DNA from: Saprospiraceae bacterium
GTDB lineage: Bacteria > Bacteroidota > Bacteroidia > Chitinophagales > Saprospiraceae
Direction: 5' to 3'
Assembly: GCA_020629715.1 (NCBI GenBank)
Contig: JAHDCU010000005.1
Span: 310,001-374,000, forward strand
DNA length: 64,000 bases
Shown piece by piece: positions 21,512-29,605 of this stretch. The translations under genes and the position numbers were made by a program. The number at the start of each line of letters is the position of its first letter. Positions within the stretch are counted from its first letter, which is position 1. The notes beneath the pieces were generated by a model. That model was given only the letters and a program-made list of their open reading frames with translations, was not told where the DNA came from and did no database searches.

Positions 21512-22049
21512 GTTCGAGTTTTAATTGTTGTTGAACCATGATTTGTAGGCTTTTTCGAGCCTTGTGTAGGTTCGATTTTGATGTACCTACTGATATATTT
21601 AGTTTTTCTGCTATTTCTTCATGCTTAAATCCATCTATCGCATATAGATTGAATACAGTACGATATCCATGAGATAGATTTTTGATCATTCCGAGAAGCT
21701 CTTTGTAGCTAATCTTGCTTAAAATATTTTCTCGGTCAGATATGTGATGAATGTCATCTATATTTTTATTCATGATAAGGCGCTTTTGAGATTTCAAATA
21801 ATCAAGCGCGGTATTGACCAGTATTTTCCTGAACCACGGTCTGAAATCATTGGAGGTATCAAATCGATTTATCTTATTGAATACCTTCATAAAACTATCA
21901 TTGAGCAGTGTGATCGCCTCATTTTCATTATTTACATATCTGATAGCAATACTCATTCCATAAGAATAGAATAGCTTGTATAGCTCATGTTGGCTTTTAC
22001 GATCTTGCTTAAGACAGCCTTGGATTATATGTTGAATATCTTTATTCAC
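21504..22049 (-). CDS. ECF-type RNA polymerase sigma factor
   Basis: A 181-residue sigma-70 family factor. Region 2 spans about residues 20-92 (LYKLFYSYGMSIAIRYVNNE ... LLNDSFMKVFNKINRFD, then FRPWFRKILVNTALDYLKSQ). Region 4 spans about 112-165 (NLSHGYRTVFNLYAIDGFKH, EEIAEKLNISVGTSKSNLHK), with the helix-turn-helix intact. The start is a GTG at 22049 (GTG-AAT-AAA); no in-frame ATG precedes region 2. Its 3' end overlaps the next gene by 8 bp, so the pair is translationally linked. It is expected to direct polymerase to promoters controlled by the membrane partner encoded next. Confidence 0.92.
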   Translation of the reverse strand: MNKDIQHIIQGCLKQDRKSQHELYKLFYSYGMSIAIRYVNNENEAITLLNDSFMKVFNKINRFDTSNDFRPWFRKILVNTALDYLKSQKRLIMNKNIDDIHHISDRENILSKISYKELLGMIKNLSHGYRTVFNLYAIDGFKHEEIAEKLNISVGTSKSNLHKARKSLQIMVQQQLKLEHV

Positions 22050-22149
22050 TATGCTTACTCTTCGTAATATGCACCCTATACGAGTACTATAAAGATAAGG
22101 TTGCCTGAGTTAAGAATATTTTTTTGAATATGATATCTATTAAAATGAA

Positions 22150-22177
22150 ACGACCCAGACATTACTGCCTAGGTCGT
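22150..22177 (-). terminator. Terminator-like hairpin after the pyruvate dehydrogenase E2 gene
   Basis: ACGACCCAG (22150-22158) pairs with CTAGGTCGT (22169-22177), with one position that is a wobble on one strand. The loop is 10 nt. On the minus strand it is followed by a moderately T-rich stretch (TTTCATTTTA). It lies 31 bp beyond the E2 stop. Confidence 0.65.
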
Positions 22178-22208
22178 TGGTTTTATTGTTAATCAAATCA
22201 TCTTGACT

Positions 22209-23480
22209 TTATACCATCATCATAAGTGGTTGCTCCAAGTACTGTCTTACTGTACCTAAAAACTTAGCACCTACTGCACCATCTACAATACGATGATCAC
22301 ATGATAGGGTGACTTTCATCATATTACCTACGACAATCTCACCATCTTTGACGACAGGCTTTTGCACGATGCTGCCTACAGCCAGGATGCATGCATCTGG
22401 CGGATTGATGATAGCTGTAAATTCTTCTATACCAAACATTCCTAGATTAGAAATGGTAAAAGTGTTGCCTTGCATTTCTTGCAAAGAGAGTTTTTTATTC
22501 TTGGCTTTTTCTGCAAGCTCTCGTACCTCTTGGTTGATATAGCTTAATGGTTTGAGGTCCGCATTATTGATAACAGGTACCAAAAGTCCTTCGCTTACCG
22601 CTACAGCAACACCAATATTTACGTCTTGATGCAGCGTAATTTTATCACCATGCCAAGATCCATTCACATATGGATGTTTTTTAAGTGCCATGGCACAGGC
22701 CTTGATGACGAGATCATTAAAGCTTATTCGAGATTCTGAGATTTCATTGACTGATTTTCTAGCGGCAATAGCATTATCCATATTGATCTCTATGGTCAAA
22801 TAGAAATGCGGTGCTGTAAACTTACTTTCACCAAGTCTTTTAGCAATAGTCTTTCTCATCTGAGATACGGGATGATCACCGTACTCAATATTAGTTTCTT
22901 GTACAACTGCTTGCTGTACAGGTGCGGCGGCTTTTTGTCCTCCTCCGGCTATAAAAGACTCAATATCTCTTTTGACAATGCGCCCATGATCACCTGATCC
23001 CGATACAGATGATAGATTTATGCCGGCTTCTTTAGCCATTGATTTCGCTAGAGGTGAGGCTTTGAGATGTCCATTGTCCTGAGATGATACAACTGGGGCA
23101 GTTGCTACAGGTGCAGATGCCTTGGGTGTGGAAGGTGCTGGCTTAGTTTCGGTAGCCGGAGCTTCTACTTTTTTCTCAGGTGCAGCGGCAGGAGCGCTTG
23201 CTTGAGGACTAGATTCAGCACTCAATATTCCTGAAATATCTTCACCCTCCTCTCCAATAATAGCAATAAGTCCATCAACAGGTACAGGGCCTTCTGGTAC
23301 TCCTATATGCAATAGTGTACCATCTTCAAAACTCTCCAACTCCATCGTGGCCTTATCAGTCTCTACCTCCGCAAGTACATCTCCGGATTCCACTTTTTCT
23401 CCAACTTTTTTTAACCATCCTATGATGTTACCTTCTTCCATGGTATCACTCAGTCTAGGCATTCTGATAATCTCGGCCAT
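22209..23480 (-). CDS. pdhC: Dihydrolipoamide acetyltransferase, E2 of pyruvate dehydrogenase
   Basis: A 423-residue E2 component that transfers the acetyl group from lipoamide to CoA. One N-terminal lipoyl domain has the lipoylation motif ETDKATMELE (Lys43). An Ala/Pro-rich linker (about 85-135) leads to the peripheral-subunit-binding domain KASPLAKSMAKEAGINLSSV ... GRIVKRDI (about 136-172). The catalytic trimer-forming domain ends in SCDHRIVDGAVGAKFL, with catalytic His396 and Asp400. Many homologues carry two lipoyl domains; this one has one. Neither E1 nor E3 is adjacent, and pyruvate specificity over 2-oxoglutarate is inferred from the linker and catalytic sequences. Confidence 0.88.
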   Translation of the reverse strand: MAEIIRMPRLSDTMEEGNIIGWLKKVGEKVESGDVLAEVETDKATMELESFEDGTLLHIGVPEGPVPVDGLIAIIGEEGEDISGILSAESSPQASAPAAAPEKKVEAPATETKPAPSTPKASAPVATAPVVSSQDNGHLKASPLAKSMAKEAGINLSSVSGSGDHGRIVKRDIESFIAGGGQKAAAPVQQAVVQETNIEYGDHPVSQMRKTIAKRLGESKFTAPHFYLTIEINMDNAIAARKSVNEISESRISFNDLVIKACAMALKKHPYVNGSWHGDKITLHQDVNIGVAVAVSEGLLVPVINNADLKPLSYINQEVRELAEKAKNKKLSLQEMQGNTFTISNLGMFGIEEFTAIINPPDACILAVGSIVQKPVVKDGEIVVGNMMKVTLSCDHRIVDGAVGAKFLGTVRQYLEQPLMMMV

Positions 23481-23628
23481 AATTTGAATCTTTTTTTTCG
23501 ATTTAGAACTGTAAATATCTCAATTCTATGAATAACTACAAGCTTATGAATTGGTTTATCATTATGAAAATCAATTAATATTATTTCAATGAGTATCTAT
23601 TTATTCATAATATGTTTTTTGATATATG

Positions 23629-23636
23629 TAGCTTTG
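23629..23636 (+). promoter_or_regulatory. TAnnTTTG -7 box four bases upstream of the recR start
   Basis: TAGCTTTG matches the Bacteroidota -7 consensus and ends four bases before ATG 23641. No TTTG -33 box at standard spacing was found. If used, the transcript would be nearly leaderless. Confidence 0.4.
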
Positions 23637-23640
23637 TTAT

Positions 23641-24258
23641 ATGTCCATGAAGTTTTCTTCAAAATATCTTGAACAAGCGGTTGAAGCACTTTCTGAACTA
23701 CCTAGTGTAGGAAAAAAGTCAGCCTTACGTCTAGCATTGCATTTAATCAATGATGAATCAGAAAAAACTAAGCGAATCGCTCAAAGTCTGATAACATTGA
23801 AAGAAAATATCACTCGATGTAAAACGTGTAATAATCTTGCAGATACTGATACTTGTGATATATGTCTCAGTGAGTCTCGTAGAAGGAATATCATTTGTGT
23901 AGTAGAGAATGTGAGAGACGTGATGGCTATCGAAGATACTCAACAGTATAGTGGTATATATCATGTACTGGGTGGAGTTATCTCTCCGCTCGAGGGAATA
24001 GGACCAGAAGATTTATCCATACAGCTTTTAAAAGATAGAGTTGAGCAGGGGCAGGTGGATGAACTCATTATGGGATTGAGTCCGACAATAGATGGAGAGA
24101 CTACCATATATTATCTTTCTAAGATTTTGTCGGATACTGATGTGAAGATTAGTTTGATTGCTAGGGGAGTCGCATTTGGTGGTGAATTAGAATATGCAGA
24201 TGAATTGACCATTGCCAGATCGATACAATCTAGAATACCTTATCTTGCAGGTCAATAA
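23641..24258 (+). CDS. recR: Recombination protein RecR
   Basis: A 205-residue RecR of the RecFOR pathway, which helps load RecA at gapped DNA. The N-terminal HhH segment is LSELPSVGKKSALRLALHL. The four-Cys zinc finger is Cys60, 63, 72 and 75 (CKTCNNLADTDTCDIC). The Toprim domain carries ICVVENVRDVMAIE and YHVLGGVISPLEGIGPEDL, and the C-terminal Walker-B-like part includes ARGVAFGGELEYADELT. An alternative ATG at 23647 would remove only two residues. The downstream glycosyltransferase gene begins 8 bp after the stop, so the two are probably co-transcribed. Confidence 0.97.
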   Translation: MSMKFSSKYLEQAVEALSELPSVGKKSALRLALHLINDESEKTKRIAQSLITLKENITRCKTCNNLADTDTCDICLSESRRRNIICVVENVRDVMAIEDTQQYSGIYHVLGGVISPLEGIGPEDLSIQLLKDRVEQGQVDELIMGLSPTIDGETTIYYLSKILSDTDVKISLIARGVAFGGELEYADELTIARSIQSRIPYLAGQ

Positions 24259-24266
24259 ATGACCTT

Positions 24267-26216
24267 ATGTCCGACATTTCGATTGTCATAGTTAGTTATA
24301 ATGTAAAATCATTCTTGCAGCAATGCTTAGAATCGATCGATAAGGCTCGCGGCGGTCTTGATATTAATATCTATGTTGTTGACAACAATAGCGTTGACGG
24401 CACCAGAGAATATTTGCATTCTCTTCGTGATGAAAATTTACAGATCATTCTCAATGACGATAATGTTGGTTTTTCTACGGCTAATAATCAGGCCATCAGA
24501 ATAAGCAATTCTAAGTATATACTTTTACTCAATCCTGATACCGTTATTCAAGAAGATACGCTGATAAAGTGCTTCGATAAGATGCAAATGGATCAAGAGA
24601 TTGGAGCATTGGGCGTAAAATTGATAGATGGTAGTGGAGAGTTTCTCGTTGAATCCAAGCGAGGATTCCCCAGTCTATGGGCATCATTTACCAAAATGAC
24701 AGGTATATCTAAGCTAGCTCCGAGATCAGAGTTTTTCAATGCCTACTATTTGGGGCATCTCGATCCAGAAGAGGAAAACGAAATAGATGTTTTATGCGGT
24801 GCCTTCATGATGGTACGATCGAGTATTTTGCCTGAAGTAGGATTCCTAGATGAGCAATTCTTTATGTACGGAGAAGATATCGATTGGTCTTACCGTATTC
24901 AAAGAGCGGGTCATAAGATTTATTATTTGCCTACTACTTCTATTATTCATTATAAAGGTGAAAGCACTAAGAAAACGAGTATTTCCTATCTAAAAATATT
25001 CTACAATGCGATGATTATCTTTTTAGATAAGCATTTCCATGGCACTACTTATTCGGTGTTAAAGCTGTTTTTGAGAGGGGGGATATATTTAAGAGGAGCT
25101 TTGAGTGCAGTGAAAAGAGTAGTTAAGAAAGGACTACATCCACTTTTGGATGCAGGTATCATTTTCCTCATCTTATGGTGCTTTAAAGACCTCTGGGCAA
25201 CCTTATATTTTGGAGATCCTGATTATTTCGATGATAGTATTATATTTTGGAATATCATTGGATATCTTATTATTTGGTTAGGTTCTTTACAATTATTTGG
25301 CAATTATGATCGACGATCAGGGCCCCCTAATGTTATACAAGGGGTGATTTTTGGTTTTGTCTTTATAGTTTTGATGTATTCTATTTTACCAGAGAATTTA
25401 AGAAGTTCTCGCATGTTGATTTTAATTGGATTACCACTCGTCACAATAGGATTATTATTGGTTAAACGATTAATTAACATCATGCTTTATCATACCCATG
25501 GGCTAAGTATACCTAAGACGAAACATATAGCGATCATTGGTTCTGAACATGACATCCAAAGTATAGAATCTCAAGTTCGTTATTCAAATATAGATGCAGG
25601 TGAGATTTCAAAAGTAGAGCTCACCGAATCAGATGGGAATATTAAAAATTTGGCTAGACGTATTGACCAAATGATAAAATTACTTGGCGTAAACGAGCTT
25701 ATTTTTTCGAGCCAGTCCTTGAGGTACCATGAGATTTTACAACTTATGCAGCTATTTGGTAGTAAAACCACGTTTAAAATCGCAGCAGTTAACCAAAAGT
25801 TAATCATTGGAAGTGATTCTAAGGATGAGATGGGTCAGAGCTTTACCATGCAAATGGAACTAGATATACTCCTTCCTGTAAAGAGGAGAATGAAGCGACT
25901 TTTAGATTTTGTATTAGCTTTATTTACACTAATTACATTTCCGATTACCTATTGGATTAGCAAAGGTAGGATACGTTTATCGGATATAATTTCTATAATA
26001 TTTGGACGTATGAGTTGGGTAGGAGTGGACGATGATCTTGTGGATAATCAATCTAGATTGAATTTGAAGAAATCTGTATTTACGATTAAAGACACATTAC
26101 CTCTAGCACTACAAGCTAATCTCGTCGTTTTACAAGAGTTAAACTTAAATTATATTCGATTTTATTCAATATGGAAAGATTTAGACACCTTAAGTCAGAT
26201 TTTCTTTAAACGCTAA
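24267..26216 (+). CDS. Fusion: GT2 glycosyltransferase with phosphoglycosyltransferase-like membrane half
   Basis: A 649-residue membrane protein. Residues 1-240 are a GT-A family 2 transferase: ISIVIVSYNVKSFLQQCLES, YVVDNNSVDG, ILLLNPDT, and EQFFMYGEDIDWSYRIQRAG. Helices at about 295-310, 326-342, 358-375 and 383-405 follow. A CoA_binding_3-like Rossmann part (HIAIIGSEHDIQ, 420-430) leads to KRRMKRLLDFVLALFTLITF near 540-560. The second half resembles WcaJ/WbaP-type polyprenyl phosphoglycosyltransferases. However, the catalytic Arg/Lys/Asp-Glu block after the last helix is not recognisable, so that half is probably structural or regulatory. Likely acts in surface polysaccharide assembly. Confidence 0.8.
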   Translation: MSDISIVIVSYNVKSFLQQCLESIDKARGGLDINIYVVDNNSVDGTREYLHSLRDENLQIILNDDNVGFSTANNQAIRISNSKYILLLNPDTVIQEDTLIKCFDKMQMDQEIGALGVKLIDGSGEFLVESKRGFPSLWASFTKMTGISKLAPRSEFFNAYYLGHLDPEEENEIDVLCGAFMMVRSSILPEVGFLDEQFFMYGEDIDWSYRIQRAGHKIYYLPTTSIIHYKGESTKKTSISYLKIFYNAMIIFLDKHFHGTTYSVLKLFLRGGIYLRGALSAVKRVVKKGLHPLLDAGIIFLILWCFKDLWATLYFGDPDYFDDSIIFWNIIGYLIIWLGSLQLFGNYDRRSGPPNVIQGVIFGFVFIVLMYSILPENLRSSRMLILIGLPLVTIGLLLVKRLINIMLYHTHGLSIPKTKHIAIIGSEHDIQSIESQVRYSNIDAGEISKVELTESDGNIKNLARRIDQMIKLLGVNELIFSSQSLRYHEILQLMQLFGSKTTFKIAAVNQKLIIGSDSKDEMGQSFTMQMELDILLPVKRRMKRLLDFVLALFTLITFPITYWISKGRIRLSDIISIIFGRMSWVGVDDDLVDNQSRLNLKKSVFTIKDTLPLALQANLVVLQELNLNYIRFYSIWKDLDTLSQIFFKR

Positions 26217-26219
26217 AAT

Positions 26220-27398
26220 ATGCCTACTAATATCGACTTACTTTCAGAAGGGAAGACTATTCATCAGGATTTAATTAATATAAGAAGGCACATTCACAAA
26301 AATCCAGAACTGAGTTGGCAAGAGAAAGAGACTAGCTCATTTATCCAAGCCCAGCTTGATGAAATAGGTGTTTCATACACCACGGGTTGGGGTGGAGGTA
26401 CAGGTGTTATTGCTGAATTAGGGAATGGTGATAAAACGGTAGCTCTCAGAGCCGATATGGATGCCTTACCTATTGAAGAAAAAGCTGCACATGCTTATAA
26501 ATCTCAAAAACAAGGGGTCATGCATGCATGTGGTCATGATGTACATACTACTTGTCTGTTAGGTGCATTGCGGATCTTAAAGAAGTTTGAAGCTCATCTT
26601 TCACATCGAGTCGTAGCGATATTCCAACCAGCAGAGGAGCAATTACCAGGTGGGGCTTCAATCATACTCAAAGAGGGATTTATTGAAAAGTATAATCCCG
26701 TTGCCATAATTGGTTTACACGTACACCCTCCACTTGAAGTAGGAAAAGTTGGATTGAGCCCGGGGCAATATATGGCCTCAGCAGATGAAATAAGAATCAC
26801 AGTCAAAGGAAAAGGAGGACATGCAGCAGTTCCTCAAGACTGTATAGATCCTATAATAATGGCGGCACAGCTTTTAATACTATTTCAACAATTAGTAAGC
26901 CGAAAATCAAATCCAATCAACCCTGCTGTATTAAGTTTTGGAAAAATAAATTCTATTGGCGGAGCTACTAATGTTATTCCCAATGAAGTAAAACTAGAGG
27001 GAACACTACGTGCTATGGATGAGGTATGGAGAAAAGAAGCTCATGATTGGATACGGAATACAGCCTCAAATTATGCAAAGAGTCAAGATGCCGAAATCGA
27101 TGTCGATATTGCTATCGGTTATCCTTGTCTATTAAATGATGAGCAATTAACTCATAATGCTAAAGCACGACTACAAGATCTACTCGGTGCTGAGAATGTC
27201 GTTGACTTGCCCAAGCGGATGACCGCCGAGGATTTTGCATATTACAGCCAAGAAATACCAGCATGTTTTTATCGTTTGGGAGTAAGAAATGAAGCTAAAG
27301 GAATTACATCTAGTGTTCATACAGATACCTTTGATGTAGATGAAGAATGTCTTTGCATAGGTGCCAGTACTCTAGCTCATATTGCACTGAATATATAG
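26220..27398 (+). CDS. M20D amidohydrolase (N-acyl-amino-acid / IAA-amino-acid hydrolase type)
   Basis: A 392-residue metal-dependent amidohydrolase of peptidase family M20D. Motifs are IRRHIHKNPELSWQEKETS, ALRADMDALPIEE, and MHACGHDVHTTCLLGAL with ligands Cys104 and His106. FQPAEEQLPGGA carries the catalytic Glu pair, and the C-terminal ligand His is in SSVHTDTFDV. The dimerisation domain includes VKGKGGHAAVPQDCIDPI. It is expected to cleave N-acyl amino acids; the exact substrate cannot be read from sequence. It starts 3 bp after the preceding gene and closes the recR operon. Confidence 0.9.
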   Translation: MPTNIDLLSEGKTIHQDLINIRRHIHKNPELSWQEKETSSFIQAQLDEIGVSYTTGWGGGTGVIAELGNGDKTVALRADMDALPIEEKAAHAYKSQKQGVMHACGHDVHTTCLLGALRILKKFEAHLSHRVVAIFQPAEEQLPGGASIILKEGFIEKYNPVAIIGLHVHPPLEVGKVGLSPGQYMASADEIRITVKGKGGHAAVPQDCIDPIIMAAQLLILFQQLVSRKSNPINPAVLSFGKINSIGGATNVIPNEVKLEGTLRAMDEVWRKEAHDWIRNTASNYAKSQDAEIDVDIAIGYPCLLNDEQLTHNAKARLQDLLGAENVVDLPKRMTAEDFAYYSQEIPACFYRLGVRNEAKGITSSVHTDTFDVDEECLCIGASTLAHIALNI

Positions 27399-27458
27399 AT
27401 CATAAATAATGTAAGTATCATTAAATGAGATAATTATCTATTATAATTATTTTTAATG

Positions 27459-27466
27459 TATATTTG
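27459..27466 (+). promoter_or_regulatory. Candidate -7 box for the sigma54-type regulator gene
   Basis: TATATTTG fits TAnnTTTG and lies 66 bp upstream of ATG 27533. No -33 TTTG at standard spacing was seen. Confidence 0.35.
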
Positions 27467-27532
27467 GGTTTATGTTGACTTTGAGTCAAATTTTTGCGCA
27501 ATGCACCCAATGATTGATCTAAATAGAAGTAA

Positions 27533-28807
27533 ATGGCTAGAATTTTAGTTGTAGACGACGATAGAAGTATAAGAAGAACCCTTAAAGATATCCTTGAATT
27601 TGAAAAGTACAAGGTAGATGAGGCTTCTGATGGCTTAGATTGTATAGTCAAGATTAAGCAGAGTAAGTACGATGTTATCATATTAGATATTAAGATGCCG
27701 AAAATGGACGGCATGGAGGCTATCGAGAGAATTCAGGCTCTTTGCCCTGAAACGCCTGTCGTTATGATATCTGGTCATGGAACTATAAATACGGCGGTAG
27801 AAGCAGTCAAAAAAGGAGCTTTTGATTTTATACAAAAACCACCAGATCTTAATAGGCTGTTAATCACCATCCGTAATGCGCTTGATAAATCTACTCTGAT
27901 TACGCAGAAAAAAGCGCTACAGCGAAAAGTAAGTAAGGTCAAGGTTCAGGAAATCATTGGAGAGTCAAAATCCATCAAGAGCATCATAGAAACTATAGAA
28001 AGAGTGGCTCCAACAGATGCAAGAGTTCTAGTAAACGGACCTAACGGTACAGGAAAGGAGCTTGTTGCGAGATGGATTCATGAATATTCTAATAGAAAAG
28101 ATAAGCCGATCATAGAGGTCAACTGTGCTGCTATACCTTCGGAGCTAATTGAAAGTGAACTCTTTGGACATGAAAAAGGATCATTTACTTCTGCGCATAA
28201 ACAGCGTCTTGGTAAATTTGAGTTAGCAAATGATGGAACACTATTTTTGGATGAGATAGGGGATATGAGCCTATCGGCACAGGCTAAAGTACTACGTGCA
28301 TTGCAAGAAAATATCATCACCAGGGTAGGTGGAGATAAAGTGATTTCAGTAAATGTAAGAGTCATTGCTGCCACCAATAAAGATCTAAGGAAAGAAATAG
28401 CCGCTGGGAGATTTAGAGAAGATTTATATCATCGTCTAGCTGTCATCATTATCAAAGTGCCTAGTCTCAATGATCGTGCTGATGACATTCCTTTGCTAGT
28501 AACTCATTTCAATGAGAAGATTTGTGCTGAATATGGAGTACCCACAAAAAAAGTAGCTACTTCAGCTATCAAAACGCTGCAAACGTATAATTGGACAGGA
28601 AACATTAGAGAACTTCGCAATGTGGTAGAGCGTTTAATCATTCTGAGTGGCGACGAGATTACCAAAAAAGATGTAGAAAAGTATGTTTCCGCTCATCAAA
28701 CGGCGAAAACTTCGCTGTCAACACTAATAGATAAATTTGATACCCTTGAAGAGCTGCAACGTCATGTAGAGCAGGAGTTCGAAGCAGTGAAAGGTGTATT
28801 AGCTTAA
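27533..28807 (+). CDS. NtrC-type response regulator lacking the DNA-binding domain
   Basis: A 424-residue protein with a receiver domain (1-120; LVVDDD, phosphoacceptor Asp52 in IILDIKMP). An AAA+ domain (about 142-375) carries Walker A GPNGTGKE (169-176), Walker B TLFLDEIGD, and the arginine-finger segment AGRFREDLYHRLAVI. The sigma54-contacting loop reads GSFTSA (216-221) instead of GAFTGA. The chain ends soon after the C-terminal AAA+ helices (LEELQRHVEQEFEAVKGVLA), with no Fis-type helix-turn-helix, and the next gene begins 20 bp later. It may regulate by protein contact instead of DNA binding. No histidine kinase gene is adjacent. Confidence 0.88.
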   Translation: MARILVVDDDRSIRRTLKDILEFEKYKVDEASDGLDCIVKIKQSKYDVIILDIKMPKMDGMEAIERIQALCPETPVVMISGHGTINTAVEAVKKGAFDFIQKPPDLNRLLITIRNALDKSTLITQKKALQRKVSKVKVQEIIGESKSIKSIIETIERVAPTDARVLVNGPNGTGKELVARWIHEYSNRKDKPIIEVNCAAIPSELIESELFGHEKGSFTSAHKQRLGKFELANDGTLFLDEIGDMSLSAQAKVLRALQENIITRVGGDKVISVNVRVIAATNKDLRKEIAAGRFREDLYHRLAVIIIKVPSLNDRADDIPLLVTHFNEKICAEYGVPTKKVATSAIKTLQTYNWTGNIRELRNVVERLIILSGDEITKKDVEKYVSAHQTAKTSLSTLIDKFDTLEELQRHVEQEFEAVKGVLA

Positions 28808-28827
28808 TAAATTTTAAACAAAACAAA

Positions 28828-29514
28828 ATGAAACAATGGACTCAAATAAAAGGTGAGAACTCGTGGACTATGTTCAAAGTACTTGCTGAATTTGTAGAAG
28901 GATTTGAAACACTAAATAGGATTGGACCTTGCATCTCTATTTTCGGTAGTGCTCGTACTAAGCCTGATCATAAATATTATCAACTTACCGTAGATCTTGC
29001 TGAGAGACTTGGTAAAGAGGGCTTTGGTACGATAAGTGGCGGTGGACCTGGTATCATGGAAGCTGCCAACAAAGGAGCTCAGAAAGGAGATGCACCTTCT
29101 GTAGGACTCAATATTGATTTACCTTTTGAGCAATCCCACAATCCATTTATTGATCAAGATAAAGTGCTTAACTACAACTACTTTTTTATCAGAAAGGTCA
29201 TGTTCGTAAAGTATGCACAGGCATTTGTAGTAATGCCAGGTGGTTTTGGTACTCTTGATGAGTTGTTTGAAGTGTTGACTTTGATTCAAACAAAAAAGAT
29301 AAAGTCTGTTCCTGTCATATTAATGGGTTCAGAGTTTTGGGAAGGCATGAGAGAGTGGATAGTAGCTACTATGCTTGAAAAAGAGGGGAATATAAGTCCT
29401 AAGGATTTAGACTTGATACCTGTCACGGATGATATAGAAGAAGTGATCCAGATCATAAATGACTTTTACAAAGAAGGTTCAAGTCATGATTTGGAACCTA
29501 ATTATGCGTTATAA
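28828..29514 (+). CDS. LOG-family nucleotide 5'-monophosphate phosphoribohydrolase (TIGR00730)
   Basis: A 228-residue Rossmann-fold protein of the LOG family, which hydrolyses nucleoside monophosphates (cytokinin ribotides or AMP) to free base and ribose 5-phosphate. Diagnostic motifs are GGGPGIMEAANKGA (71-84) and PGGFGTLDELFEVLT (137-151). ISIFGSARTKPDHKYY forms the nucleotide-binding N-terminus. It starts 20 bp after the regulator gene and is followed by a strong terminator. Bacterial members are often annotated as lysine decarboxylases in error. Confidence 0.9.
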   Translation: MKQWTQIKGENSWTMFKVLAEFVEGFETLNRIGPCISIFGSARTKPDHKYYQLTVDLAERLGKEGFGTISGGGPGIMEAANKGAQKGDAPSVGLNIDLPFEQSHNPFIDQDKVLNYNYFFIRKVMFVKYAQAFVVMPGGFGTLDELFEVLTLIQTKKIKSVPVILMGSEFWEGMREWIVATMLEKEGNISPKDLDLIPVTDDIEEVIQIINDFYKEGSSHDLEPNYAL

Positions 29515-29536
29515 AACTCAATTTGTATTGAATAAT

Positions 29537-29576
29537 AAAAAAAGCCTCTGCGAAGTTAATCGTAGAGGCTTTTTTT
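29537..29576. terminator. Bidirectional rho-independent terminator
   Basis: AGCCTCTGCGA (29543-29553) pairs with TCGTAGAGGCT (29560-29570), one G.U pair, with a 6-nt loop. It is followed by TTTTTT on the plus strand and preceded by AAAAAA. It separates the LOG gene from the convergent hydrolase-like gene. Confidence 0.9.
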
Positions 29577-29605
29577 ATGAAGAATTTTCAATTATAATCG
29601 AGATA

